Assembly (NCBI RefSeq): GCF_002795845.1
Contig: NZ_CP011797.1
Location: forward strand, 2,890,001-2,954,000
Direction of reading: 5' to 3'
Origin: Reinekea forsetii
GTDB lineage: Bacteria > Pseudomonadota > Gammaproteobacteria > Pseudomonadales > Natronospirillaceae
DNA length: 64,000 bases
The position numbers were made by a program, and so were the translations under genes. The notes beneath the pieces were generated by a model. The model was not told where the DNA came from. It saw only the letters and a program-made list of their open reading frames with translations, and ran no database searches. Numbering within the stretch: position 1 is the first letter of the stretch; the number at the start of each line of letters is the position of its first letter. Below, one piece after another: positions 38,509 to 48,433 of the stretch.

Positions 38509-38804
38509 ACCTAGATACTTTCGCGCCCAAGAGCGATTCTCCCGACAGCCTGACTTACCAGGCGGCCGCCGAACAGCCCCAGACCTTGCGTGACAGCGTT
38601 GAAATTGCCATGCGCAATTATTTTTCCCATCTTGAGGGGCAGGACGTTACCAACGTCCACCAGATGGTTTTGACCGAGGTTGAGGCACCTATGCTGGAAG
38701 CGGTGATGCGTTATTGCCGCGACAATCAAACCAAGGCCAGCAAGGTCTTGGGTTTAAATCGCGGGACCTTACGCAAAAAGCTGAAGGAGTATGGGCTTCT
38801 TTAA
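38505..38804 (+). CDS. fis: DNA-binding protein Fis
   Basis: A 99-residue nucleoid-associated protein that bends DNA and activates rRNA and recombination sites. The C-terminal helix-turn-helix with NQTKASKVLGLNRGTLRKKLKEYGL, cited here as TKASKVLGLNRGTLRKKL, is nearly the E. coli sequence. The N-terminal beta-arm region is more variable. ATGA overlap with dusB and a good terminator after it define the operon end. Confidence 0.98.
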   Translation: MNLDTFAPKSDSPDSLTYQAAAEQPQTLRDSVEIAMRNYFSHLEGQDVTNVHQMVLTEVEAPMLEAVMRYCRDNQTKASKVLGLNRGTLRKKLKEYGLL

Positions 38805-38813
38805 GGCTCTAAT

Positions 38814-38840
38814 AAAAGGCGACTGCGGTCGCCTTTGTTC
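38814..38840 (+). terminator. Terminator after fis
   Basis: Nine-base perfect arms (AAAGGCGAC 38815-38823 and GTCGCCTTT 38828-38836) with a four-base loop, then TTTGTTC. It lies ten bases after the fis stop. Confidence 0.8.
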
Positions 38841-38907
38841 ATTCTGCGCCCTTATTTTTTGACCGATCAATCAAATTTTAACCACTATGACCCGTTTCGA
38901 GGACTCC

Positions 38908-40503
38908 ATGAGCCAATCTGCATCCGTAATTGCCCCTAAACGCGCGCTAATCAGCGTTTCCGATAAGACCGGTATTGTCGAGTTTGCCCGCGCCTTGCGC
39001 GCCCGCGGCGTTACCCTTATCTCCACCGGGGGCACCTTTAAGCTGCTGCAACAGAACGATATAGAGGTCACCGAAGTGTCCCAAGTGACTGCGTTCCCCG
39101 AAATGATGGCCGGTCGCGTCAAAACCCTGCATCCATTGATCCACGGTGGGATATTGGGGCGGCGTGGCATCGACGATGAGGTTATGCGCGAACACGGCAT
39201 CAGCGCCATCGATCTGGTCGTAGTGAACCTCTATCCCTTTGCCCAAACCATTGCCAATGCCGATTGCAGTTTGGCCGACGCGATCGAAAACATCGACATC
39301 GGGGGGCCAACCATGGTCCGCTCGGCCGCCAAGAACCATAAGGATGTTGCCATCGTGGTCAGCGCCGACCGATACCCGGAGCTGATCGAACAGTGGGACC
39401 TAGATGGGGGTTTCAGCGCCGCCACCCGCTTTGCACTAGCACGTGCCGCCTTTGAACATACCGCTCAGTACGATGGCATGATCGCCAACTATCTCGGTAC
39501 AGTGCCGGTCGACACACCGGCCTCGGCGATCCCAGAGCGTGCCGACTTCCCCAATACCTTTAATAGCCAATTTATCTTAAAAGATATCATGCGCTATGGT
39601 GAAAACCCACATCAGCGCGCGGCCTTCTATATCGAAGAGGGTGCCAGCGAAGCGGGCATTGCCACCATCACCACGCTGCAAGGTAAGGCCCTGAGCTACA
39701 ACAATATTGCCGATACCGACGCGGCCCTGGAATGCGTGAAGAGCTTTTCCGCCCCGGCCTGCGTTATCGTCAAGCATGCCAATCCCTGTGGTGTGGCCAC
39801 CGGCGCAACGCTAAAAGAAGCCTATCAACGCGCCTTTTCAGCCGATACCACGTCCGCCTTTGGTGGCATCATTGCCTTTAACCGGGAGCTCGATGTGGCC
39901 GCGGCCGATGCCATCATTGGCAAGCAGTTTGTCGAGGTAATCATTGCGCCCGCGGTCTCGGCCGAAGCCGCGGCATTGGTTGCCAGCAAGCCGAATATAC
40001 GACTGCTCGCTTGCGGCTATTGGTCGACCCCGACCCCGGCGCTCGATTTCAAACGGGTGACCGGCGGATTACTGGTGCAGGACCGGGATTTGGGTATGAT
40101 CGGCGCCGACGATCTGCGTGTAGTGACCAAACTGGCGCCCTCACAACAACAGATAGAAGATCTCTTATTTGCCTGGAAAGTGGCCAAGTTCGTTAAATCC
40201 AATGCCATCGTCTACGCCAAAGACGGCCTCACCACCGGCATCGGTGCAGGGCAGATGAGCCGGGTCTACAGCGCCATTATTGCGAACATCAAGGCAAAGG
40301 ATGAGGGGCTGGAGATCACCGGCTCGGCGATGGCCTCTGAGGCCTTCTTGCCCTTCCGTGATAGCCTGGATCAGGCCGCCGAGATGGGTGTCAGCGCCGT
40401 TATTCAGCCCGGCGGCAGTATGCGCGACAACGAAGTTATAGCCGCCGCCGATGAGCATGGCATTGCCATGGTCTTTACCGGCATGCGCCATTTCCGCCAC
40501 TAG
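38908..40503 (+). CDS. purH: Bifunctional AICAR transformylase / IMP cyclohydrolase PurH
   Basis: A 531-residue enzyme of the last two steps of IMP synthesis. The N-terminal MGS-like cyclohydrolase domain starts [17 protein letters not shown] and has STGGTFKLL and [14 protein letters not shown]; the transformylase domain has [16 protein letters not shown] and KHANPCGVA. The ATG at 38908 is preferred because GAGGA lies four to five bases ahead; the frame is open seven codons further. It precedes purD by 11 bases, the usual purHD operon. Confidence 0.97.
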   Translation: MSQSASVIAPKRALISVSDKTGIVEFARALRARGVTLISTGGTFKLLQQNDIEVTEVSQVTAFPEMMAGRVKTLHPLIHGGILGRRGIDDEVMREHGISAIDLVVVNLYPFAQTIANADCSLADAIENIDIGGPTMVRSAAKNHKDVAIVVSADRYPELIEQWDLDGGFSAATRFALARAAFEHTAQYDGMIANYLGTVPVDTPASAIPERADFPNTFNSQFILKDIMRYGENPHQRAAFYIEEGASEAGIATITTLQGKALSYNNIADTDAALECVKSFSAPACVIVKHANPCGVATGATLKEAYQRAFSADTTSAFGGIIAFNRELDVAAADAIIGKQFVEVIIAPAVSAEAAALVASKPNIRLLACGYWSTPTPALDFKRVTGGLLVQDRDLGMIGADDLRVVTKLAPSQQQIEDLLFAWKVAKFVKSNAIVYAKDGLTTGIGAGQMSRVYSAIIANIKAKDEGLEITGSAMASEAFLPFRDSLDQAAEMGVSAVIQPGGSMRDNEVIAAADEHGIAMVFTGMRHFRH

Positions 40504-40514
40504 AGGATAGCATT

Positions 40515-41801
40515 ATGAACATATTGATTATTGGTAATGGCGGGCGCGAACACGCCCTGGCTTGGCGCGCTAGCCAAGCTGAATCCGCTGGCCGCACCTT
40601 TGTTGCGCCGGGCAATGCCGGCACCGCCGCAGAACCGGGTATTGAAAACGTTGCACTCGACGTGCTGGATTTTGCCGGCCTAGCCGACTTTGCTCGCGCC
40701 AATGAGGTCGAACTGACCATCGTCGGGCCCGAAGTGCCGCTGGTGGCTGGTATCGTGGACTTTTTTGAAGCCCAGGGTCTCGCGGTATTTGGACCCACTC
40801 AGGCCGCGGCTCAGCTGGAAGGCTCCAAGGCCTTTGCCAAGGATTTCCTCGCCCGACACCAGATCCCCACGGCATTTTATGGCGTGTTTACCGATGAAAG
40901 TGAAGCTATTGCCTACATCGAAGCCAAGGGCGCGCCGATAGTCATCAAGGCCGACGGCCTAGCCGCGGGTAAGGGTGTTATCCTGGCTCAGACCAATGCC
41001 GAGGCCATCGAAGCGGTCCAGGATATGCTATCAGGCAATAAGTTTGGTGCAGCTGGCGCGCGTGTCGTGGTAGAACAGTTCCTGAGCGGTGAAGAGGCCA
41101 GTTTTATCGTCATGGTCGATGGTGAGGACGTCTTGGTTCTGGCCACCTCACAGGATCATAAGGCGCGCGACAATGGCGATCAGGGCCCCAACACCGGCGG
41201 CATGGGGGCTTACTCACCGGCACCGGTGGTGAGCGATGCCATTCACCAACGGATAATGGCAGAGGTGATTTACCCGACCGTTCAGGGCATGGCTGCCGAA
41301 GGCAATCGCTACCGCGGGTTTCTCTATGCCGGCATTATGGTCGCTGCCGATGGCACCCCCTATGTCTTGGAATTCAATTGCCGCTTCGGCGATCCGGAAA
41401 CTCAACCCATTATGATGCGTCTGCAGTCTGATCTGGGCCAGTTGTGTCTGGCGGCCATCAACGGTCAATTGTCCGAGCAGACGGCGCTCTGGGATGAGCG
41501 CGCCGCCGTGGGTGTGGTTATGGCCGCCGGCGGCTATCCGTTCGCTTATCGCCAAGGCGACCCAATTGCCGGTATTGCCGCGGCAGAACGAGCCGGCACT
41601 AAGGTGTTTCAAGCCGGTACTCGGCTCGATGCCGAACAGGGTCTGGTCACCCAAGGTGGTCGGGTACTCTGCGTAACGGCCCTGGGCGACACGGTCGCGC
41701 TGGCACAAGCACAGGCTTATCTTGGTGTGGCGGAGATACAATGGCAAGGAGCCTATTACCGCACCGACATCGGTCACAAGGCGATCAATCGCGACAGCTG
41801 A
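40515..41801 (+). CDS. purD: Phosphoribosylamine--glycine ligase PurD
   Basis: A 428-residue ATP-grasp ligase of purine synthesis. NILIIGNGGREHALAW, GPEVPLVAG, KADGLAAGKGV, FLSGEEASFI, the signature RFGDPETQP and a C-terminal domain with VMAAGGYP are all present. GAGGATAGC precedes the ATG. It is the second gene of purHD, followed by an unusually stable hairpin. Confidence 0.98.
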   Translation: MNILIIGNGGREHALAWRASQAESAGRTFVAPGNAGTAAEPGIENVALDVLDFAGLADFARANEVELTIVGPEVPLVAGIVDFFEAQGLAVFGPTQAAAQLEGSKAFAKDFLARHQIPTAFYGVFTDESEAIAYIEAKGAPIVIKADGLAAGKGVILAQTNAEAIEAVQDMLSGNKFGAAGARVVVEQFLSGEEASFIVMVDGEDVLVLATSQDHKARDNGDQGPNTGGMGAYSPAPVVSDAIHQRIMAEVIYPTVQGMAAEGNRYRGFLYAGIMVAADGTPYVLEFNCRFGDPETQPIMMRLQSDLGQLCLAAINGQLSEQTALWDERAAVGVVMAAGGYPFAYRQGDPIAGIAAAERAGTKVFQAGTRLDAEQGLVTQGGRVLCVTALGDTVALAQAQAYLGVAEIQWQGAYYRTDIGHKAINRDS

Positions 41802-41814
41802 TCGTTGTTCCAAA

Positions 41815-41856
41815 CACTGGCCGGAGCTGCTGAGCAGCGCTCGGTCCCGGCCAGTG
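41815..41856 (+). terminator. Strong branched hairpin after purD
   Basis: Ten-base perfect arms (CACTGGCCGG and CCGGCCAGTG) enclose a second small stem, GCTGC-TGA-GCAGC. The downstream bases are ACCTGGGCTTTTG, a short T-run only after a gap. It lies 13 bases past purD and separates it from the sensor kinase. Confidence 0.6.
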
Positions 41857-41950
41857 ACCTGGGCTTTTGAAAAAAAATTTTCCGGTTCTCTCACCGATCT
41901 CAGCGCCGCCGCTATACTACTTATTCGCTCTTACCGGATAGTGGGTTCTC

Positions 41951-44308
41951 ATGCTAAAACGCCTGCTGTTGATATGCCTGTTTACCAACATCTGGTCTTG
42001 GGCCCAGGGCTTTGAGTCCATTCAGATCGAGCAACCTTATCTCAATGCAAATGTGGTCTCAAACGGCGCCTATCTCAATACGCCAAGCGATCCTTACCCA
42101 ATCCTTGAGGTGATCAGCCCCGCCATCCTGCGCCAGTTCACTCCGGTCCATGGCTCGGAAATCGGATACCATCAGCTTGCGTCGGAGACCTGGCTTACCT
42201 TTGCCGTCGATAATCTGACCAAGCGCTCACTGCGTCTGTTTCTGATTCTGGAAGCCCCCTTTTTGGCCACGGCAGAGCTGTATTATAACCTCGACGCCGC
42301 AAGTGGTTATCAGCACGTTGCCACCGGGGCTGATATGGGCTTAAACGACCGGCCTTATCAGTTGGGTAACTATATTCTGCCCATAGCACTGGAAGCCGGT
42401 ACTCAGCAGCTGTTTCTAAGGATTGACCCTATCGCCGCAACCAATATGGCCGTGCGCCTGGTCGATGAGGCGACTCTAGTCCGCGCACTGCGCACCAGCC
42501 TACAGTTTAATACACTAGTGCTCATGCTGGTCCTGATGGCCATCGGCATCAGCTGCCATGCCTATTATCTCTTTCGGATTGGCACTGCCATCTGGGCAGC
42601 CGTACTCAATCTGGGTGTTTTGATCAACCTGAACGGCTGGAACGGCCATATCACCCAGTGGCTAGCCAATATCGCCTATATTGAGGTGGGCGCCATTAAT
42701 GTCGGGGCTTTTATGACCCTGATGGCCATGACTGGAATGCTTACCACGATGCGTGCCGATCAGTTTTCCCGTTGGGTAGCCGATGCACTGATCTGGCTCG
42801 GCCGATTGTTGATCATTTTGCTCGGACTGGCTTGCTCGCCGTTCACCATCGACCTGCTGGCAGTACACAGCTTCGTTATACCGACGGCTATGATCCTTAT
42901 CAGCCTCTACTGGATAGAGAGTGGCCCCAACAGTTTCTCAGAGCGCCTCGCCTTAGCGGGCTGCCTAGTGCTGATGAGCTATTTCATTTGCACCACTCTA
43001 ATCCTGATGGGCTTACTATCGACCACTGGGGCGATGCTGTATTCACTCAGTCTCATGGCGGTGCTGGCGGCCATCCTGATCACCCTCGCCAGTTGGCAGG
43101 CTGCAAAAACTAAGGGTGCCAGACTGGCGGTTGAGGGGCTCGTTATCCCCGATGTACACTGGCCGCTGTTAAGAAAACTGAATCACGATATTCGCGGCCC
43201 AATCAATGGCGTGTTGGGTATGGCCGAGCTTATGCAGGACACCACGCTGTCGGCGCACCAACAAGACTATGTCAACACGGTGCAAAATGCTGGCTTTGCC
43301 TTGCTGCGTGAAGCCGATCAGTTGCAGAATTTGATCCGCATCGGCCTAAACCGACTGCCGGAAAACGATGATGAATTCGACCTTTTTGATCTTATTGAAG
43401 ATACAGTTCAGCCCTTTTCCCGTATTGCCCATAGCAAACACCTGGAGCTGGTGCTCGATATTGCGCCCGACATACCCACCCAGTATCGCGGCAATGCCCA
43501 TATAATCGGTCAGATCCTATCGAATCTGCTTGATAACGCATTAAAATATACCGAACATGGCGAGGTGTTGCTAACAGTAAAACCATGGCAAAATCAGCGG
43601 ATCCGCTTTGCTATAATCGATACTGGACCGGGCATGGCAAAGGACTCAAAAGCTCGGCTATTTCACTTTCCAGACAGCCACGATGCCAAGCAACAGCTGC
43701 CTAAAGACGTGCATTTGGGCTTACCCATTAGCAAGTATTTGGTCGGCATCTTGGGAGGACAATTAACGCTTAGCAGCGAATTACGCAGGGGAACCAGCTT
43801 CTGGGTCGATCTGCCCCTCGCCAGTGCGGCTGACCTCGATGCTGGCAGGGCGACGGGCAGCACGCCGCTGCCGGAAGACCTGCGCCTGATGGTGGTCGAC
43901 GACAACCTGACCTGCCGTAAGGTGATCGAGCACTTGTCCAAGAGTTGGGCGGTAGAGGTGCTGAGCATGAGCAATGGTCAGTCGGCACTGGCCAACTTGC
44001 ACAACGAATACCATAAGGGCCTGCCCATCGATGTGCTAATATTAGACCAAAATATGCCAACCATGAGCGGTGCTGAGCTGGCCCAACGGATCCGTCAGGA
44101 TGGAAGCCTCAATAAGGATATCATTATTATTATGATGACCGGGACCGACGAACTGGCCAATGACTTGGGCGGGGATGAGGCGGGGATGGAATATTTTCTC
44201 TCCAAGCCGGTTTCGGCTCGAACCTTACGCCAGACGCTGAACCGAGCTATGCCCACAATCATGAAAAACCGGGAAAACATCCATGCCAAGAATTCTCTCT
44301 TTTACTGA
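41951..44308 (+). CDS. Hybrid sensor histidine kinase with 7TM sensor module and receiver domain
   Basis: A 785-residue membrane protein. A signal peptide (about 1-19) is followed by a periplasmic 7TMR-DISM-type beta domain (about 20-180), seven or so membrane helices (about 184-382), a HisKA domain with phosphoacceptor His412 (LNHDIRGPING), a HATPase domain with N box LSNLLDNALKY (about 523-533) and G boxes DTGPGMA and LGLPISK, and a C-terminal receiver with Asp650/Asp651, phosphoacceptor Asp699 (ILDQNMP), Thr730 and Lys752. All residues for phosphorelay are present, but no Hpt domain or partner regulator is nearby. The signal is unknown; relatives often sense carbohydrates. Its last 26 bases overlap coq7. 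Confidence 0.93.
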   Translation: MLKRLLLICLFTNIWSWAQGFESIQIEQPYLNANVVSNGAYLNTPSDPYPILEVISPAILRQFTPVHGSEIGYHQLASETWLTFAVDNLTKRSLRLFLILEAPFLATAELYYNLDAASGYQHVATGADMGLNDRPYQLGNYILPIALEAGTQQLFLRIDPIAATNMAVRLVDEATLVRALRTSLQFNTLVLMLVLMAIGISCHAYYLFRIGTAIWAAVLNLGVLINLNGWNGHITQWLANIAYIEVGAINVGAFMTLMAMTGMLTTMRADQFSRWVADALIWLGRLLIILLGLACSPFTIDLLAVHSFVIPTAMILISLYWIESGPNSFSERLALAGCLVLMSYFICTTLILMGLLSTTGAMLYSLSLMAVLAAILITLASWQAAKTKGARLAVEGLVIPDVHWPLLRKLNHDIRGPINGVLGMAELMQDTTLSAHQQDYVNTVQNAGFALLREADQLQNLIRIGLNRLPENDDEFDLFDLIEDTVQPFSRIAHSKHLELVLDIAPDIPTQYRGNAHIIGQILSNLLDNALKYTEHGEVLLTVKPWQNQRIRFAIIDTGPGMAKDSKARLFHFPDSHDAKQQLPKDVHLGLPISKYLVGILGGQLTLSSELRRGTSFWVDLPLASAADLDAGRATGSTPLPEDLRLMVVDDNLTCRKVIEHLSKSWAVEVLSMSNGQSALANLHNEYHKGLPIDVLILDQNMPTMSGAELAQRIRQDGSLNKDIIIIMMTGTDELANDLGGDEAGMEYFLSKPVSARTLRQTLNRAMPTIMKNRENIHAKNSLFY

Positions 44309-44924
44309 CCGATTGATCGGCCAATTCGACAACGCGCTGCGCACCCTGACGCCGGGTGCCGTCAGCGCTGCCACGCAAAGCCCAGCACATGCTGTGGCCC
44401 AAACCGAGCTCAGTGACGCCGAACGACGCCATAGCGTGGGCTTAATGCGCATCAATCACAGCGGCGAGGTCTGTGCTCAGGGTTTGTATCAGGGTCAGGC
44501 ACTCACCGCTCGGTTGCCAACGGTACGCGCTAAGATGACCTTGGCCGCGCAAGAAGAGCTCGACCATCTGGCCTGGTGTGACCAGCGCTTGCAGGAGTTG
44601 CAGGGCCGCACCAGTTGGTTGAACCCAATTTTTTATGGTCTGTCTTTTGGTCTGGGGGCGCTGGCCGGTGCCGCAGGAGATCGCTATTCCTTGGGCTTTG
44701 TCGCTGCGACCGAAGATCAGGTTAGCCACCACCTAAGCGCCCATCTGCAACAGATTGAGCAGATTGATAGCCGTTCGAGCGCGATTTTAGAGCAGATGTT
44801 GACGGACGAACGACAACATGAGGCTCAGGCCTTGGCAGCGGGAGGGATTGAATTTTCGCCACCGGTGAAACAATTTATGACCGGCGTCTCGAAACTGATG
44901 ACCAAGGTTACTTACTATATCTAG
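44283..44924 (+). CDS. coq7: 3-demethoxyubiquinol 3-hydroxylase Coq7 (UbiF-equivalent)
   Basis: A 213-residue di-iron hydroxylase of ubiquinone synthesis, membrane associated. The ligand motifs are visible as INHSGEVCAQ, AQEELDHLAWC (E-E-x-D-H), ATEDQVSHH and LTDERQHEAQA (E-x-x-H). Many gammaproteobacteria use Coq7 in place of the flavin enzyme UbiF. The start overlaps the sensor kinase by 26 bases in another frame. A later start would cut the N-terminal region, which is variable and could tolerate it, so the exact start is less sure than the gene. Confidence 0.93.
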   Translation: MPRILSFTDRLIGQFDNALRTLTPGAVSAATQSPAHAVAQTELSDAERRHSVGLMRINHSGEVCAQGLYQGQALTARLPTVRAKMTLAAQEELDHLAWCDQRLQELQGRTSWLNPIFYGLSFGLGALAGAAGDRYSLGFVAATEDQVSHHLSAHLQQIEQIDSRSSAILEQMLTDERQHEAQALAAGGIEFSPPVKQFMTGVSKLMTKVTYYI

Positions 44925-44974
44925 GCCCAAGCGCGGTTGCATTGGACGACCGTTGGCAGGCTGCTGACCCAGAG

Positions 44975-46723
44975 CTAACGGGTGTCCGGGGTCACGCGCA
45001 GAACTTCATCGGCGGTCGTGCTACCGGCCGCTATTTTACGCGCTCCAGACAAGCGCAAACTCAGCATACCTTGACGAATAGCGGCTTTGCGCAGGCTTTG
45101 GGGATCGCAGCCGTCTTGCACCAGATCCGCTAGAGCGTCACTCATCACGAAGCTTTCATAGACACCCGACCGACCCGAGAAGCCGGTATTGCGACATTCT
45201 AGGCAGCCCACCGGCTGATAGACTCTGGCCGGTTTTCTTGCCGACCAGGGACGCATCAGCTGTTGCCAGGTGGCGTCGTCGATGTCCGTTTCGGCCTTAC
45301 AATGCGGGCACAGGGTGCGTATCAACCGTTGCGCCATCACCCCGAGAATGGTCGATCTAAGCAGATACCCGGGCACACCGAGATCGAGCAGTCGAGTGAT
45401 CGCCGATGGCGCGTCATTGGTGTGCACCGTCGATAACACCAGATGGCCGGTTAGAGCGGCCTGAATCGCCATTTGAGCGGTTTCCAGGTCGCGAATCTCA
45501 CCGATCATAATGATATCCGGATCTTGACGCATCAGGGCGCGAATACCCTCAGCAAAATTGAGATCGATAGTGGCTTGGATCTGCATCTGATTAAAGGCCG
45601 GCTCAATCATTTCGATCGGGTCTTCGATGGTGCAGACATTCACCTCAGAGGTGGCCAAACTCTTAAGGGTGGCATAGAGGGTCGTGGTTTTACCCGACCC
45701 GGTAGGCCCGGTCACCAATATAATACCGTTGGGTTGGCGAATCATGGCGCGCCAATTGGTCAGGTCGTCATCGGACAGGCCGAGCTGATCGAAGGTCTTG
45801 AGTAACACCTGCGGATCGAAGATCCGCATCACCAGTTTTTCACCAAAGGCGGTCGGCAAGGTCGAGAGCCGCAATTCAACCTCAAGGCCATCCGGCGTCT
45901 TAGTCTTGACGCGGCCATCCAATGGCCGGCGTTTCTCGGCGATATTCATTCGGCCAAGAATCTTGATACGACTCAATACCGCCTGGCCGACCTGAATCGG
46001 CATCTGATACACCGAATGCAACACCCCGTCGATGCGCAATCGAATATGCGCATATTCGCGCCGCGGCTCGATATGGATATCGCTGGCGCGTTGCTCAAAG
46101 GCGTATTGGAATAACCAGTCGACGATATTGACTATATGCTCATCGTTCGCCTCGGGGCTGGCCAGTTTGCCCAGTTCTATTAGCTGTTCGACATTGCCCA
46201 AACCGCTGCCCTGGCCCTTACCGCTGGCACGGGTGACAGAACGATTGAGCGCGTAAAACTCCAAGCCAAAGCGCGCGATGTCATCGGGAACTGCGAGGAA
46301 TTTATCGATCTTACGGCGGGTCACTTGAGCGATGGTCTCTTCCCAACCGGTCAACAGGGGCTCACTGGTGGCAATCTGGACTCGATCCGCGCTAACCTTG
46401 AGCGGCAACAAAGAATAGCGTTTGGCGTATTCATAAGACATGATCGAGGCAAGGGATTCGACATCAACCTTGAGCGGATCTATATGGATAAAGGCTAAGT
46501 CCAAGGCTTCCGCTAACCACTGGGTCAGAGTGAGTGCGGTGAGTTTTTTACCCGGGTGGGCTTGATCGGCAAGCCCAAAGGCCGCGATCTGGTGAATGGC
46601 GTGTGTGTTAGGGTCACGTTTTTGGCTGCGCGCCTTGGCCGCCTGCGTCGCGCTGAGTCGTTGGCTTGTTTCCAGTTGAATCAGCAGGTCGTCAACCTGC
46701 AGCTTCCCGGGCAGTAAATTCAA
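44975..46723 (-). CDS. GspE/PilB/MshE-type secretion ATPase
   Basis: A 582-residue hexameric ATPase of the type II secretion and type IV pilus superfamily. A MshEN-like N-domain (about 1-165) precedes the N2 and catalytic domains. Walker A is GPTGSGKT (339-346), the Asp box and Walker B include IMIGEIRDLETA (about 405-416), the His box is STVHTNDA, and the zinc site has CPHC (472, 475) and CLEC (507, 510). No pilin, secretin or platform protein is adjacent. It starts four bases inside a CYTH-CHAD gene (ATGA overlap). The N-domain could bind c-di-GMP as in MshE, though the exact residues cannot be confirmed. MSHA, type II secretion or pilus assignment is open. Confidence 0.88.
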   Translation of the reverse strand: MNLLPGKLQVDDLLIQLETSQRLSATQAAKARSQKRDPNTHAIHQIAAFGLADQAHPGKKLTALTLTQWLAEALDLAFIHIDPLKVDVESLASIMSYEYAKRYSLLPLKVSADRVQIATSEPLLTGWEETIAQVTRRKIDKFLAVPDDIARFGLEFYALNRSVTRASGKGQGSGLGNVEQLIELGKLASPEANDEHIVNIVDWLFQYAFEQRASDIHIEPRREYAHIRLRIDGVLHSVYQMPIQVGQAVLSRIKILGRMNIAEKRRPLDGRVKTKTPDGLEVELRLSTLPTAFGEKLVMRIFDPQVLLKTFDQLGLSDDDLTNWRAMIRQPNGIILVTGPTGSGKTTTLYATLKSLATSEVNVCTIEDPIEMIEPAFNQMQIQATIDLNFAEGIRALMRQDPDIIMIGEIRDLETAQMAIQAALTGHLVLSTVHTNDAPSAITRLLDLGVPGYLLRSTILGVMAQRLIRTLCPHCKAETDIDDATWQQLMRPWSARKPARVYQPVGCLECRNTGFSGRSGVYESFVMSDALADLVQDGCDPQSLRKAAIRQGMLSLRLSGARKIAAGSTTADEVLRVTPDTR

Positions 46724-48195
46724 ATAGGGCTTTCTCCTAAGGCCTCCCGACCACTAATTAGCTTATTGGCCAACTGCTTAATATCACGCAGCAATACAGT
46801 CTGCGAGCGGGTCCAACTGTGAATGCTGGCCTGTTGTTCAAAGGGCAAATCATTGAGCCAACCTTTCAGCTGAGTTACCACATCGATGGCCGATAAGCGG
46901 GATAAATTATCTTCCAAGGCCTGCAAGGGTGCGCGAAGATCACCCAATTCTTTGCCATAGAGTCGGTCGAAATACTGGCACAACATCAGTAAGCGATGCA
47001 CTGCAGGGGACTGCGACAGGGCGTTGCTGGTGCTGCCGGAAAAGCAATCGGTGCGCAATTCGTTTAATGCCTTGTCAAAACTATAGTCCAGACCATCGGT
47101 CACCGGTTGCTCACCAAAACGGACCTGTTCGGCCAGTTGACCCACACGCCACTGCTGGCCGTGCAACCAGGCGGTCAGGCACAGAATACGACTGCCCAAT
47201 TCTGGATTATTCTGTAACAGCCGCAAGGCCTTTAAAGCCTTTTTAGCCTTACTTTGTTGCAAACTGATGGCCACTGACTTGGGTTCGTCCTCCGCATCTT
47301 GCGACAGCGCAAAGCAGGCCGGCCACCAAGATAGGATTGGCGTGACGGTTGCGGAGATCCACTTGAGCTGGTCGTGGGCATAGTCGATCTGCGTCTTCGG
47401 CATCATGCCTTGGAACCATTCGATCTCGGTATGCATATTGCCCAGCGTGACAACAAACTCCTGCAGATGGCGCCATTGCTGCGAGGACCAAAACACTTGC
47501 CAACTGCGTTGCAGCCGCTCCATTTCATAGCCAAACAGGGCACAAAAGGCACTTTCCATGCTTTGTTGGGGAACTATATCGGGTAATTCAACATGGTTGT
47601 CGGTAAAGCCATTACAGATGCGATGACCGCGTTCGGCTTTCGATATATCCGACGGCATCACCGCCACTCGCGCACTTATTTCCAGCGCCAGAGCGAACAG
47701 ATCCGAGAGTTGGCCGTCTTTTAACTCCAGTTCGAGCTCAGAGATGGCGTCGCTACCGGCCTGACACGCTACCTGACCGAGGTCGAGTACCAGCTCGATT
47801 TTGGATAGATTATAGGTAATTTGCCAGCTGGTGCGGGTGAAATTGGTACTGAACAGGGGTTCCAGCTGCTCGGCCTGAAGGCCCACTGGCAGGCCCTGTT
47901 CGGGAAATAGGGCCATCTCTAGGGTATTGCTGGTTATGCCATACTCCCACTCATCGCGCTGGTGCAGACCGCCACTGTTCAGGCCGCGCGTTTTCAGCGT
48001 CTGGAGATAACCCTGCGGCGTCTTACGTATCCGCAGTGCAGAACCAACCTGGGTCAATTGACGCGCTGGGGTATCAAAGTAGGTGTTTTCCAAAAAAGCT
48101 GTTTCGGCCGAATAGGCCGACAACAACTCTAGGGCCAGAAAGTCGTCGATCGACTGTTCACTGATGGTCAGTTTTAGTTCTATTTCCTGCGCCAT
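46720..48195 (-). CDS. CYTH and CHAD domain protein
   Basis: A 491-residue protein. The N-terminal CYTH domain (about 1-200) begins MAQEIELKL with the E-x-E-x-K metal/phosphate motif and has NTYFDTP and ALRIRKT, as in inorganic triphosphatases such as YgiF. The C-terminal part (about 220-490) is a helical CHAD domain, a fold known to bind polyphosphate, with scattered His, Arg and Lys. YgiF of E. coli has the same two-domain order and hydrolyses triphosphate. The start at 48195 follows an AGGACA site; the frame is open 37 codons further without similarity. It overlaps the secretion ATPase gene by four bases. Confidence 0.9.
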   Translation of the reverse strand: MAQEIELKLTISEQSIDDFLALELLSAYSAETAFLENTYFDTPARQLTQVGSALRIRKTPQGYLQTLKTRGLNSGGLHQRDEWEYGITSNTLEMALFPEQGLPVGLQAEQLEPLFSTNFTRTSWQITYNLSKIELVLDLGQVACQAGSDAISELELELKDGQLSDLFALALEISARVAVMPSDISKAERGHRICNGFTDNHVELPDIVPQQSMESAFCALFGYEMERLQRSWQVFWSSQQWRHLQEFVVTLGNMHTEIEWFQGMMPKTQIDYAHDQLKWISATVTPILSWWPACFALSQDAEDEPKSVAISLQQSKAKKALKALRLLQNNPELGSRILCLTAWLHGQQWRVGQLAEQVRFGEQPVTDGLDYSFDKALNELRTDCFSGSTSNALSQSPAVHRLLMLCQYFDRLYGKELGDLRAPLQALEDNLSRLSAIDVVTQLKGWLNDLPFEQQASIHSWTRSQTVLLRDIKQLANKLISGREALGESPI

Positions 48196-48433
48196 ATTGC
48201 CCTGTCCTTTAAGCCAGCCTGCTTTGGGTTGATGATTCCTATTGTTATCAGCTGAGGGATTAGACACCCAGCTGTATTGGGTCACATGCCGATTATTGTT
48301 ATCCATAGAGTGTAGGTGCTAAATGGACTGTAACCCAGTTTGGCCGGCAGAAAAACTAAAAATGAGTCAACACGCAAACCGACAGGCTTAAAGAACCTAG
48401 GGGTGGAGCGGCATTGATCTCCAGACTGGAACC

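Noticed and set aside
48196-48306. Upstream extension of the CYTH-CHAD gene
   Set aside because: The CYTH domain begins at MAQEIELKL, where a ribosome site also lies; the extension is polar and unlike the family.
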